Part shown: piece after piece, positions 1 to 6,893 of the stretch
Numbering within the stretch: position 1 is the first letter of the stretch
How the letters are laid out: each line of letters opens with the position of its first letter
Source of the DNA: Burkholderiales bacterium
GTDB taxonomy: Bacteria > Pseudomonadota > Gammaproteobacteria > Burkholderiales > SG8-41
DNA length: 13,689 bases
Direction: 5' to 3'
Assembly: GCA_019746155.1 (NCBI GenBank)
Contig: JAIESJ010000189.1
Coordinates: 1 to 13,689, forward strand
Position numbers and translations under genes: made by a program
Notes under the pieces: generated by a model
Databases searched by the model: none
Told to the model about the DNA's origin: nothing
Seen by the model: only the letters and a program-made list of their open reading frames with translations

Positions 1-1154
1 CGTTTGCCGCTGGATGCCTGGGGATATGGCGTGCGCAGGTTGAGCGGATTCCAGCGCGTGAGCAGGCTGTAAATCTCGAAGCCCCACGGCAGCTCGAGCA
101 CGTCTTTCAGCGTGCGCGTCTCGGCCTGGGGAATATTGACCGGCTCCTGCTTCTGGTAGATGCACGATTTCATGCAGTCGTTGCAGATGCGGTGGCCGGT
201 GGCCGCCACCATGGGATTGTCGATCGCGATGATGGCGAGCGCGCCGATGACGTGGCCTGCGGTCTTGGCCTTGTGGAATTCGGAAATCTTTTCTTCCAGC
301 GGGCAGCCGGCGAGCGTCACGCCGAACGGACTTGTCTTGAACGACGCGGCGCCGCGTCCCGTCGCTCCCTTCTCCTTCAGCCCTTTCGAGCACGAGTCCT
401 TGCCCTGCTCATGGCACCAGATGCAGTAATGCGCCTGGTCGAGCGCGCCGGTGAGATCGGTACCGGGATCGGTCAACTTGAAACCTTCGCGGCGGCGCAG
501 CTGCTCAGTCTTGAGTCGGTATTGCGTGTAGCCTTGCGATGTATCGGCCATCGCCGGCACGTGGTGCTGCGGGTCGAGCTTGCGCGGCGCCTTGAACAGC
601 ACGCCGTCGTGATGTTTCTTCCTGCCTGCCGCGGATAATGACGCCCACGCCGCGTACTGCAGCGCAAGCTCGAGCTTCGCGCCATGCGCCGTTTCGTTCT
701 TCTGCCATTCGGTAACGTGCCGGGCAAATACCAGTTCGGTAAGCGGCCCTTTGAACAGCGCTTCGAGTTTGTCAGCAAGCACCCGGCCATCGAGACGCTC
801 GGCCTCCTCCGGCTTGAACTTGTGCATCGCCTTGCGCTGCACGAACAGGCGCTTGACGCTATAGAGCGGCGCGAGTTCATGGTGGCGCGAGGCAAGCGTT
901 TCGACTTGCGCGTCAATGCCGAACAGCCACCCGATGAAGCGATCGACGTGCGGCGCAAGCGCGAGCAGCAGTTCGGATTCCTGCTTCACGGGAAGCGCGG
1001 CGGGATTGGCGCGCGCGTCGATCAACCGCTGGTGCAAGGCGGCATCAGCCTGCAGGAGACGGCCCAGGAAACACTTATCCAGCCGCAGCAAACCATCACG
1101 GCGATAAAGGTCCTGGAACGATACTCCGGATTCCGGAAGGGGTATTGCGCTCAA
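1..1154 (-). CDS. GltD-like Fe-S/FAD-dependent oxidoreductase, N-terminal part
   Basis: The reverse strand is open from about 1211 down to the left edge, so this gene is cut at its 3' side and about 384 residues are visible. The protein has cysteine clusters: Cys244, Cys247 and Cys255 in HYCIWCHEQGKDSC, then Cys324, Cys327 and Cys331 in CNDCMKSC followed by EPVNIPQAE. The second cluster resembles the N-terminal iron-sulfur region of the glutamate synthase small subunit (GltD) and dihydropyrimidine dehydrogenase families, so FAD/NAD(P) domains are expected beyond the edge. Residues 1-240 form a helical N-terminal extension not found in ordinary GltD, which fits the very long GltD-like oxidoreductases of proteobacteria. 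I chose the TTG at 1154 because an extended -10 promoter lies just upstream; an in-frame ATG at 1211 lies ahead of that promoter. The natural substrate is unknown. I am fairly sure of the family, less sure of the start. Confidence 0.72.
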   Translation of the reverse strand, partial: MSAIPLPESGVSFQDLYRRDGLLRLDKCFLGRLLQADAALHQRLIDARANPAALPVKQESELLLALAPHVDRFIGWLFGIDAQVETLASRHHELAPLYSVKRLFVQRKAMHKFKPEEAERLDGRVLADKLEALFKGPLTELVFARHVTEWQKNETAHGAKLELALQYAAWASLSAAGRKKHHDGVLFKAPRKLDPQHHVPAMADTSQGYTQYRLKTEQLRRREGFKLTDPGTDLTGALDQAHYCIWCHEQGKDSCSKGLKEKGATGRGAASFKTSPFGVTLAGCPLEEKISEFHKAKTAGHVIGALAIIAIDNPMVAATGHRICNDCMKSCIYQKQEPVNIPQAETRTLKDVLELPWGFEIYSLLTRWNPLNLRTPYPQASSGK

Positions 1155-1182
1155 GATGATTGGAGTGCGATCAAAACGTCGA

Positions 1183-1191
1183 ATTATACCA
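1183..1191 (-). promoter_or_regulatory. Extended -10 promoter of the GltD-like gene
   Basis: The reverse strand reads TGGTATAAT: a perfect TATAAT preceded by the TGn extension. The hexamer 17 bases further upstream (ATGAAG) matches the -35 consensus weakly. Transcription would begin near 1176, about 20 bases before the TTG at 1154, which argues against translation from the ATG at 1211. Confidence 0.5.
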
Positions 1192-1355
1192 ACTGGACCT
1201 GGGCGCTTCATATCGCTTTGTTCTAAGATTATTTTCACTCGCCCCCGCAGCCGCGTGGCTTCCATGCTCAGGCCCCGGCTTGCAGCACAGTCGTGGTGCG
1301 GTTTGGAGTGCCCGACGACAGCCGCCGCCGGGGTCCGGCTGCAATGGTTGATTTG

Positions 1356-1364
1356 TGTGATAAT
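1356..1364 (+). promoter_or_regulatory. Candidate extended -10 promoter of the MFS/two-component operon
   Basis: The forward strand has TGTGATAAT, an extended -10 element with GATAAT as the hexamer, about 60 bases before the MFS start codon. No good -35 hexamer sits at the usual spacing, so this would be a modest sigma-70 promoter. It diverges from the promoter at 1183-1191. The rest of the 269-base gap (1155-1423) shows no gene. Confidence 0.35.
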
Positions 1365-1423
1365 CTAAAAAGCTGCCGGCACGCAAGCGGGCCGGTGCCC
1401 AAGGAGACGGAGCAACGATCCCC

Positions 1424-2641
1424 ATGAAGGAAACACTTGGCGCCGATTGGCGCACACCGGGCGTAGTACTTGCCTGCGGCAGCATCATTCTGATGCTGTC
1501 GCTCGGCACGCGCCAGAGCTTCGGTCTGTTCCTGCGGCCAATGAGCAGCGATCTAGGCTGGGGGCGCGAAACTTTTGCCTTCGCACTCGCACTGCAGAAC
1601 CTGGTGTGGGGCGTGGCGCAGCCGTTCGCCGGAATGATCGCCGACAAGCTCGGCGCCGTGCACGTGATCGTGGTCGCCGGCCTGCTCTACGCTCTGGGCC
1701 TGGTCCTGATGGCCTACTCCGAAACCGGTTTCGCGTTCGATGTCAGCGCCGGCCTGTTGGTCGGTCTGGGGCTTTCCGGTTCCGCGTTCGGCGTCGTGAT
1801 GGGGATGGTCAGCCGTGCCTTCCCGCCCGAAAAACGCAGCATGGCGCTCGGCATCGTTGGCGCCGGCGGCTCGTTCGGCCAGTTCATCATGCTACCGTAC
1901 GGTCAGGTGCTGATTTCGCATTTCGGCTGGCTCAATGCGCTGCTGGTGCTCGCACTGTCTTCCTTTCTGATCGTGCCGCTCGCTTCCGCGATGGCGGGGA
2001 AAAATACCGTAGCCGCGAGCAGCAACCAAAGCATGACCGAGGCAATCCATGAAGCGATGACGCACCGCGGGTTCTGGTACCTGACCACGGCCTTCCTGGT
2101 ATGCGGCTTCCAGACTATTTTCATCATGGTGCACCTGCCTGCTTACCTCGTCGACAAGGGCATGACACCAGTACAGGGCATGACCGCGCTTGCCCTGGTC
2201 GGTTTTTTCAATATCATCGGCTCCTATCTGTGCGGCTTTCTCGGTGGACATTTCAGCAAGAAATACCTGCTGTCCTGGATCTATGGCATCCGCGCGATAG
2301 CGATCCTCGCCTTCATCGCGCTGCCTGTCTCACCGTGGTCGACCTGGATTTTTGCCGCGGTGATGGGACTCACTTGGCTCGGCACGGTGCCTCTCACCAA
2401 CGGACTGGTGGCGCAGATTTTCGGCGTCAAATACTTGTCGACGCTGTTCAGCATCGCGTTCCTGGGCCATCAGATCGGCAGCTTCCTGGGTGTCTGGTAC
2501 GGCGGCTACATGTTCGATGCAACGGGCTCCTACCTGACGGTATGGATGGTCGCAGTCGCGCTCAGCGTGCTTGCGGCGGTGCTGTGCCTGCCGATCGACG
2601 AACGCGAGCTTGCGACGCTGGTGAAGAAGCCTGCCGTATGA
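1424..2641 (+). CDS. MFS transporter, monocarboxylate/oxalate-type
   Basis: A 405-residue inner-membrane protein with twelve predicted hydrophobic segments in two halves and a polar middle loop around residues 195-215. The segment RQSFGLFLRPM near residue 30 followed by GWGRETFAFALA, and the loop GMIADKLG after the second helix, are typical of major facilitator proteins of the monocarboxylate/oxalate-formate branch, which move small organic anions by proton symport or exchange. A GGAG ribosome binding site lies about 11 bases before the ATG. The gene opens an operon with a small membrane peptide (ATGA overlap) and a two-component system, so its substrate may be the signal the kinase reports on, or the transporter itself may take part in sensing. 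The exact substrate cannot be read from the sequence. Confidence 0.88.
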   Translation: MKETLGADWRTPGVVLACGSIILMLSLGTRQSFGLFLRPMSSDLGWGRETFAFALALQNLVWGVAQPFAGMIADKLGAVHVIVVAGLLYALGLVLMAYSETGFAFDVSAGLLVGLGLSGSAFGVVMGMVSRAFPPEKRSMALGIVGAGGSFGQFIMLPYGQVLISHFGWLNALLVLALSSFLIVPLASAMAGKNTVAASSNQSMTEAIHEAMTHRGFWYLTTAFLVCGFQTIFIMVHLPAYLVDKGMTPVQGMTALALVGFFNIIGSYLCGFLGGHFSKKYLLSWIYGIRAIAILAFIALPVSPWSTWIFAAVMGLTWLGTVPLTNGLVAQIFGVKYLSTLFSIAFLGHQIGSFLGVWYGGYMFDATGSYLTVWMVAVALSVLAAVLCLPIDERELATLVKKPAV

Positions 2642-2769
2642 CCCAGACTCGCAAGATACTGATGTGGCTGCTGCTCATCGTGCTCACAGCGCTGGTGAGC
2701 TATGTCAGTTTCCGCGGCTACTTGAGCCCGGAATTGCTGATCGATTTCGCCAATTCGTTTTACTGCTAG
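2638..2769 (+). CDS. 43-residue single-helix membrane peptide
   Basis: The ATG overlaps the MFS stop codon as ATGA, and the TAG falls 16 bases before the kinase start, so the peptide is boxed inside the operon. It begins MTQTRKILMW, continues with one hydrophobic helix (about residues 9-26) and a short amphipathic tail ending in FYC. The positive N-terminus predicts that this end is cytoplasmic. The helix-coding stretch, the tight coupling and the absence of in-frame stops support a real gene. I do not know a characterised function. It could be an accessory subunit of the transporter, or a membrane tether or signal carrier for the kinase, which has no membrane segment of its own. That role is inference. 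Confidence 0.62.
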   Translation: MTQTRKILMWLLLIVLTALVSYVSFRGYLSPELLIDFANSFYC

Positions 2770-2785
2770 CAAAGTTGTACGGTAA

Positions 2786-3817
2786 ATGAATGCCTTTTCC
2801 GACATCGGCGAAATTCTGACCTCGTTTCTCGACGGACTGCCGTGGCCGGCGCTGCTGGTGAACGAAAGTGGCCAGGTCACCTTCATCAACCGGGAGATGA
2901 AAAGCCGCGGCCGCGTGCCAAGCGTGATCGCCGACACCCGCCTCTCCGAGCTCTTCCCCGAATACTATGCGGCGTTATGCGGCGAGCAGCCATGGCTGAC
3001 CCCGCAAGACGCCGACGCGATCCAGCCGCGGTCCGGAGTGCACGAGCGAATATGCGTGCGGCGGCTGCCGCTGGGCGCCTGTCTCATCATCACCGAACAG
3101 CCGCACGTGCGCGAGTTCGATCTCGGCAGCGCACAAACCGCGCGGCTTGCTGCACTCGGCTTCATGGTCGCCGGCGTGTGCCACGAAGTTGCCAACCCGC
3201 TGACCGTGATCCATTCAATGGTGCAGCTGCTGCAGTCGAGCAAGCCGCTGTCGCCGGAAACACTCGAACGCGGGCTGGACAATATCGCGACCAACGTGCG
3301 GCGCGTGTTGAACATCACCAAAAAGCTCAACGATTTTTCGCGCACCGGCAGCGAAGAAAAGACCTTGCTTAAGCTCGACCAGCCGGTCACCGAAGCGCTG
3401 CAGAACTTGCGCCAGGACCCGCAATTCCGCAGCGTGGAAGTCGCCTGCCGGCCGGACCCGAGCCTGTGGATCGTCGGCAACAGCGACCAGCTCGAGCAGG
3501 TGTTTGCCAATATCCTCCTCAACGCCGCGCAGGCGATGAACGGCTCGGGCCGGATCATCATTTCCAGCCGGCAGCTCAATCCACTGCAGGCGGAGATCGT
3601 GATCCGCGACAGCGGGCCGGGCATTGCGCCGGGACACCTGCGGCGCCTGTTCGAGCCGTTCTTCACCACCAAGCCTTCCGGCCACGGCACCGGTCTGGGC
3701 CTGGCGATCAGCAACGAGATCGTGATCGAGCACGGCGGCAGTCTGCGGGCCGAAAACCACCCTGAAGGCGGCGCCTGTTTCTACGTGACGCTGCCGCTGC
3801 ATGAACGACGCCCATGA
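2786..3817 (+). CDS. Soluble PAS-containing sensor histidine kinase, NtrB-like
   Basis: A 343-residue kinase that autophosphorylates on histidine and passes the phosphate to the adjacent regulator. Order of parts: a PAS-like sensing domain (about residues 12-105), the dimerisation/phosphoacceptor helix with His133 in VCHEVANPLT, then the ATPase domain with an N box (NILLNAAQAM, about 242-251), G1 (DSGPGI, 275-280), F box (FEPFFTTK, 289-296) and G2 (GHGTGLGL, 299-306). All catalytic motifs are intact. It has no transmembrane segment, so it must sense a cytoplasmic signal or work through a membrane partner such as the preceding small peptide or the MFS protein. Its stop overlaps the regulator start by ATGA, as expected for a cognate pair made in fixed ratio. 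Confidence 0.92.
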   Translation: MNAFSDIGEILTSFLDGLPWPALLVNESGQVTFINREMKSRGRVPSVIADTRLSELFPEYYAALCGEQPWLTPQDADAIQPRSGVHERICVRRLPLGACLIITEQPHVREFDLGSAQTARLAALGFMVAGVCHEVANPLTVIHSMVQLLQSSKPLSPETLERGLDNIATNVRRVLNITKKLNDFSRTGSEEKTLLKLDQPVTEALQNLRQDPQFRSVEVACRPDPSLWIVGNSDQLEQVFANILLNAAQAMNGSGRIIISSRQLNPLQAEIVIRDSGPGIAPGHLRRLFEPFFTTKPSGHGTGLGLAISNEIVIEHGGSLRAENHPEGGACFYVTLPLHERRP

Positions 3818-5232
3818 GCGAAACCCAGGCACCGCGTAACGAACGCATCCTGATCATTGAAGACGATCCCGGCGTCGGTGAATCGGTGCGTTTGTTGCTC
3901 GACCAGCTGGGCTGCCAGACCGAACTCACAACGCGCGGCGCCGACGGGCTCGTGCGCGCGCAGTCCGGCGAATTCGACCTCCTGGTCACCGATCTGCGCC
4001 TGCCGGACCACGACGGCCTCTCGATCATCCGCAGCGTCAAGGAAGCCGGTGTCGACCTGCCGATGATTCTGATGACGAGCTTCTCTTCGCTCGACACCGC
4101 GATCGAGGCGCTGCGCTGCGGCGCCATTGACTACATCATCAAGCCGTTCAGCAACGACGATTTCCGCCGCGCCGTGGAGCGTGCCTTGAACGAGCGGCGC
4201 ATGCGCCGCGAGAACGCGATGCTGAAGCGCAACCTGAAGAGAGTGTTCACAAGCAACAAGATCATCGGTGACAGTGCCGGCATCAAGCGCGTGTTCGAAT
4301 TGATCACCAAGGTCGCGGCCTCCGACGCCAACGTACTGATCCAGGGCGAAAGTGGCACCGGCAAGGAGTTGGTGGCGCAAGCCATCCATTACGCCAGCCC
4401 GCGTGCCGAAGGCCCGTTCGTGCCGATCAATTGCGGCGCGATTCCCGCCGACCTGCTGGAGTCCGAGTTGTTCGGTCATACCAAGGGCGCCTATACCGGC
4501 GCCGTCACGGCTTCCGAGGGCCTGATTCGCGAAGCGCACGGCGGCACGCTGTTCCTCGACGAGATCTCGGAGCTCGCGCTTGCGCTGCAGGTCAAGCTCC
4601 TGCGTATCATCCAGGAAAGGCAGGTGCGCCCGCTCGGCTCCAAGCACGTCTACCATACCGATGTGCGTTTTCTGGCAGCCACCAACCGCGATCTCAAAAC
4701 GGTGACGGCACAAGGCCTGTTTCGCGCCGACCTGTTCTACCGGATCAACGTTATCAATATCCACGTGCCGCCGCTGCGGGATCGCGGTAATGACGTCGAG
4801 ACCCTCGCCCGGCATTTCATCGAGTTGCACAGCCGGCGGCTGGGAAAACGCATCACCGGCATGACCGACGACCTACGCCAGTTTCTGCACTCCTACCGCT
4901 GGCCGGGCAATGTGCGCGAACTGGAGAACCTGATCGAGCGTGCGGTAATTCTTGCCGACAACGAGCTGCTGTCGTGCAAGGACTTCGTCGATGTCGGCAC
5001 CACCAATGACAAGACCACGCTGCTCGGCGAGTTTACCGAAGAGGCGCTGGGAAAAGCACTGTCGATCGAACACTACATCGAGGAATTCGTGCGCCGCTAC
5101 CAGCACGCGCACAGCGAGGCGGAGCTCGCCGCCATGCTCGGCATCGGCCGCAAGGCATTGTGGGTGCGGCGCAACCGCTGGGGACTGCGCCGCAGCGGTA
5201 CGCGGCCACCCCGCCCATCGGCTGAAGCTTAA
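3814..5232 (+). CDS. NtrC-type sigma-54-dependent response regulator
   Basis: A 472-residue activator with three domains. The receiver has acidic residues near 16-18, phosphoacceptor Asp60, Thr88 and Lys110. The AAA+ ATPase has Walker A GESGTGKE (178-185), the sigma-54 contact loop GAYTGA (225-230), Walker B GGTLFLDE (243-250) and likely arginine fingers in FRADLFYR (303-310). The Fis-like helix-turn-helix lies near residues 435-460 (SEAELAAMLGIGRKALW). The contact loop has Tyr instead of the usual Phe, a natural variant in functional activators. Phosphorylation by the upstream kinase should trigger ring assembly and open-complex formation at -24/-12 promoters. The immediate downstream gap holds such a promoter together with paired palindromes, making the PanB-like operon the obvious target. 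Confidence 0.93.
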   Translation: MSETQAPRNERILIIEDDPGVGESVRLLLDQLGCQTELTTRGADGLVRAQSGEFDLLVTDLRLPDHDGLSIIRSVKEAGVDLPMILMTSFSSLDTAIEALRCGAIDYIIKPFSNDDFRRAVERALNERRMRRENAMLKRNLKRVFTSNKIIGDSAGIKRVFELITKVAASDANVLIQGESGTGKELVAQAIHYASPRAEGPFVPINCGAIPADLLESELFGHTKGAYTGAVTASEGLIREAHGGTLFLDEISELALALQVKLLRIIQERQVRPLGSKHVYHTDVRFLAATNRDLKTVTAQGLFRADLFYRINVINIHVPPLRDRGNDVETLARHFIELHSRRLGKRITGMTDDLRQFLHSYRWPGNVRELENLIERAVILADNELLSCKDFVDVGTTNDKTTLLGEFTEEALGKALSIEHYIEEFVRRYQHAHSEAELAAMLGIGRKALWVRRNRWGLRRSGTRPPRPSAEA

Positions 5233-5267
5233 CCGCCGGATTTCGACGGGCAGGCCGACTTCCGCAA

Positions 5268-5305
5268 GATTCGTAACGAAACAGAAAAACGTTTCCTTAG
5301 GAAAC
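5268..5305. promoter_or_regulatory. Paired palindromes, candidate upstream activator sites
   Basis: Two related 15-bp sites lie 23 bases apart centre to centre: GATTCGTAACGAAAC (5268-5282) and GTTTCCTTAGGAAAC (5291-5305). The second is a perfect 6-bp inverted repeat around TTA; the first has one mismatched pair. Together they fit GWTTCSTWASGAAAC. Their centres lie about 128 and 105 bases before the predicted start of the sigma-54 promoter, the usual distance for dimers of an NtrC-type activator bound two helical turns apart. The activator gene ends only 35 bases before the first site. Binding is inferred. Confidence 0.6.
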
Positions 5306-5376
5306 TAGCTTGGGTAAAACACAAAACAAGCCGGCTAATCCCCCTTAAAAACTAACTGATTGTATTAAAAGCGGAT

Positions 5377-5392
5377 TGGCATACAGCTTGCT
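5377..5392 (+). promoter_or_regulatory. Sigma-54 (-24/-12) promoter of the PanB-like operon
   Basis: The sequence TGGCATACAGCTTGCT matches the RpoN consensus TGGCACGNNNNTTGCW with the correct spacing between the GG (5378-5379) and GC (5390-5391) pairs; only the C and G of the CACG part differ. Transcription should start about 12 bases after the GC, near 5403, giving a leader of about 37 bases before the ATG at 5440. Confidence 0.8.
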
Positions 5393-5427
5393 TTCATTTG
5401 TCCTTGTTTTCTCAAGCTTACCAATCT

Positions 5428-5434
5428 AAGGAGG
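5428..5434 (+). promoter_or_regulatory. Strong ribosome binding site of the PanB-like gene
   Basis: AAGGAGG lies five bases before the ATG at 5440 and fixes that codon as the start. An in-frame TTG at 5398 would fall at or before the predicted transcription start and is not credible. Confidence 0.85.
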
Positions 5435-5439
5435 GTGAA

Positions 5440-6315
5440 ATGGCGGAACAAGCAGCCGAAAAACGCAAGAAGGTCACGATTCCGATGCTGATGGAAAAAA
5501 TGAAAAAAGGCGAGCCCATCGCCCAGCTCGCGGTCTACGACTACGAGACGGCAATCATCGCCGACCGCGTCGGCATCGACATTCTGTGCGTGTCCGATAC
5601 CGGCGGCATGGTTTTGTTCGGCCACGAAACCACCACCTCCGTGTCGTTCGAAGAAGTGATGTTCATGGCGCAGGCGGTCAAGCGCGGTTCGCAGTACGGT
5701 CTGCGCATGGTGGACATGCCGTACATGAGCTTTCATCTGTCGGCCCAGCAGGCGGTCGACAACGCCGCCAAGTACGTGTCGCAGGGCGGCGCCGAAGTGA
5801 TGAAATGCGAAGGCAACCAGCATCACGCCAAGTACATCGAGGCGATTGTCAAGGCCGGCATCCCGGTGCAGGGACACATCGGCATCACGCCGATGCGCAT
5901 GCCGCAACTCGGCGGCTTCGCCGCGCAAGGCAAGACCGCCGAACGCGCCAAGGAGCTGGTCGACGACGCCTGGGCCATGGTGGATGCAGGCTGCTTCTCG
6001 ATCATGTGCGAAGTAACAACCTCGGAGGTCTGTGAATATCTGGCTGAAACCCTGCCGGTACCGGTCATCAGCTTGGGCGCAGGTAATCGCGCCCATGGCG
6101 TGCACATCATCGGCTCGGACCTGTTCCACCTCTATGAGAAACACGTACCGCGACACTCCAAGATTTACGTCGATTTGGTGCCGATTATCGAGAAGGGCCT
6201 GACCGATTACCGCGACGAGGTGCGCAAGCGCATCTATCCGGGCAAGGAGCACACCGTCTTCATGAAAGAGGACGAGCTGAAGCGCTTCAGGGAAATGGTC
6301 GGCTGGAAAAAATAG
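5440..6315 (+). CDS. PanB-family (ketopantoate hydroxymethyltransferase-like) protein
   Basis: A 291-residue cytoplasmic TIM-barrel protein of the PanB family, whose classical member transfers the hydroxymethyl group of 5,10-methylene-tetrahydrofolate to 2-oxoisovalerate. The expected metal and catalytic residues are present: Asp53 (VSDTGGMV), Asp92 (VDMPYMSF), Lys122 and Glu124 (MKCEG), and Glu191 (IMCEVT), with the GHIGITP motif at 146-152. It also diverges: the usual GDSLG is SDTGG, the C-terminal GAGxxxDGQ segment reads GAGNRAHGV, and it is longer than the 264 residues of E. coli PanB. No panC or other pantothenate gene is nearby. It heads a sigma-54 operon that faces two folD genes. I infer a paralogue acting on another 2-oxo acid, or running in the C1-releasing direction, though ordinary PanB activity is not excluded. 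Confidence 0.85.
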   Translation: MAEQAAEKRKKVTIPMLMEKMKKGEPIAQLAVYDYETAIIADRVGIDILCVSDTGGMVLFGHETTTSVSFEEVMFMAQAVKRGSQYGLRMVDMPYMSFHLSAQQAVDNAAKYVSQGGAEVMKCEGNQHHAKYIEAIVKAGIPVQGHIGITPMRMPQLGGFAAQGKTAERAKELVDDAWAMVDAGCFSIMCEVTTSEVCEYLAETLPVPVISLGAGNRAHGVHIIGSDLFHLYEKHVPRHSKIYVDLVPIIEKGLTDYRDEVRKRIYPGKEHTVFMKEDELKRFREMVGWKK

Positions 6316-6336
6316 CGCATCTCACGAAAGCACAGT

Positions 6337-6801
6337 GTGAATCTCTCCAGCACAGCGGCCGCCAAGCCGAGTTGCAGCGAAATCCTGGCGTATACCGCGT
6401 TTTTTTCAGAGCTGACGCCACAGCAGCTTGACCAGGTGTCCCGGCTCGTCCGGTTCGAGGAATATCCGCAGGACAGCTGCATCTATAGTTTGGGTGAACC
6501 GGCAGCCGATTTCTACGTGTTGGTCGACGGCATGGTGCGCTTCACTATCGGGCTCGGCAACCGCCAGGCCCACGCCGGCCAGATACTGAAGCGTGGTGAA
6601 GTGTTCGGCTGGGCCGCACTGGTGGAAAGCGCGCAGAAGCGCATCGCGACCGCGTTGTGCATCACGCCGTGCACGGTGCTCGCTATCAACGGTGATCAGC
6701 TGCTGATCCTGATGGACCAGGACCACAGCCTCGGTTATCGCATCATGAAGCAGCTCAACTTGCTGATCACCAGCAACCTAACGGCGTTCGCGTCCGGCTG
6801 A
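6337..6801 (+). CDS. Stand-alone cyclic-nucleotide-binding domain protein
   Basis: A 154-residue protein made of one Crp-like cyclic-nucleotide-binding beta barrel. It begins with the helix SEILAYTAFFSELTPQQLDQV, followed by the barrel with YSLGEPAADFYVLVDGMVRF and the phosphate-cassette region near KRGEVFGWAALVES, and it stops after the long C helix (about residues 128-150). There is no helix-turn-helix domain, so it is not a Crp/FNR transcription factor. The start is GTG at 6337, 21 bases after the PanB-like stop, with only a weak GAAAG ribosome site. The cassette lacks the classical RxA/S of strong cAMP binders, reading WAALVES, so the ligand is uncertain. Sitting in the operon, it may modulate one of the enzymes or the exporter; that is inference. 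Confidence 0.75.
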   Translation: MNLSSTAAAKPSCSEILAYTAFFSELTPQQLDQVSRLVRFEEYPQDSCIYSLGEPAADFYVLVDGMVRFTIGLGNRQAHAGQILKRGEVFGWAALVESAQKRIATALCITPCTVLAINGDQLLILMDQDHSLGYRIMKQLNLLITSNLTAFASG

Positions 6802-6893
6802 CGCATTGAAAATCCTTAGCCGCAGAGGGCGCAGGAGCCGGCCGCGGAGCGATTTCACCTCGGCGTTCCCGGCGGTAGAATCCCAACCCGCTC

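Noticed and set aside
473..1226. Open frames of 161 and 180 codons around the left end
   Set aside because: A different reverse frame is continuously open to the left edge and encodes the cysteine motifs of a GltD-like protein, so these are shadows.
4486..4503. GAYTGA instead of GAFTGA as a sign of a non-sigma-54 activator
   Set aside because: Tyr at this position is a tolerated natural variant, all other AAA+ motifs are intact and a sigma-54 promoter follows the gene.
3781..4830. A 349-codon reverse-strand open frame
   Set aside because: It lies wholly opposite the sigma-54 activator gene, whose forward translation has every expected motif; its own translation shows no family features and is a GC-rich shadow.
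5291..5305. The perfect palindrome as a rho-independent terminator of the activator gene
   Set aside because: The stem is only 6 bp, AT-containing, and no T-run follows; its twin at 5268-5282 and the distance to the sigma-54 promoter fit an activator site better.
5398..5439. A 14-codon longer version of the PanB-like protein from TTG 5398
   Set aside because: The TTG precedes the predicted sigma-54 transcription start and the AAGGAGG at 5428-5434 points to ATG 5440.
5365..6252. A 295-codon reverse-strand open frame rich in His and Asp
   Set aside because: It is the antisense shadow of the PanB-like gene and would run across the sigma-54 promoter.
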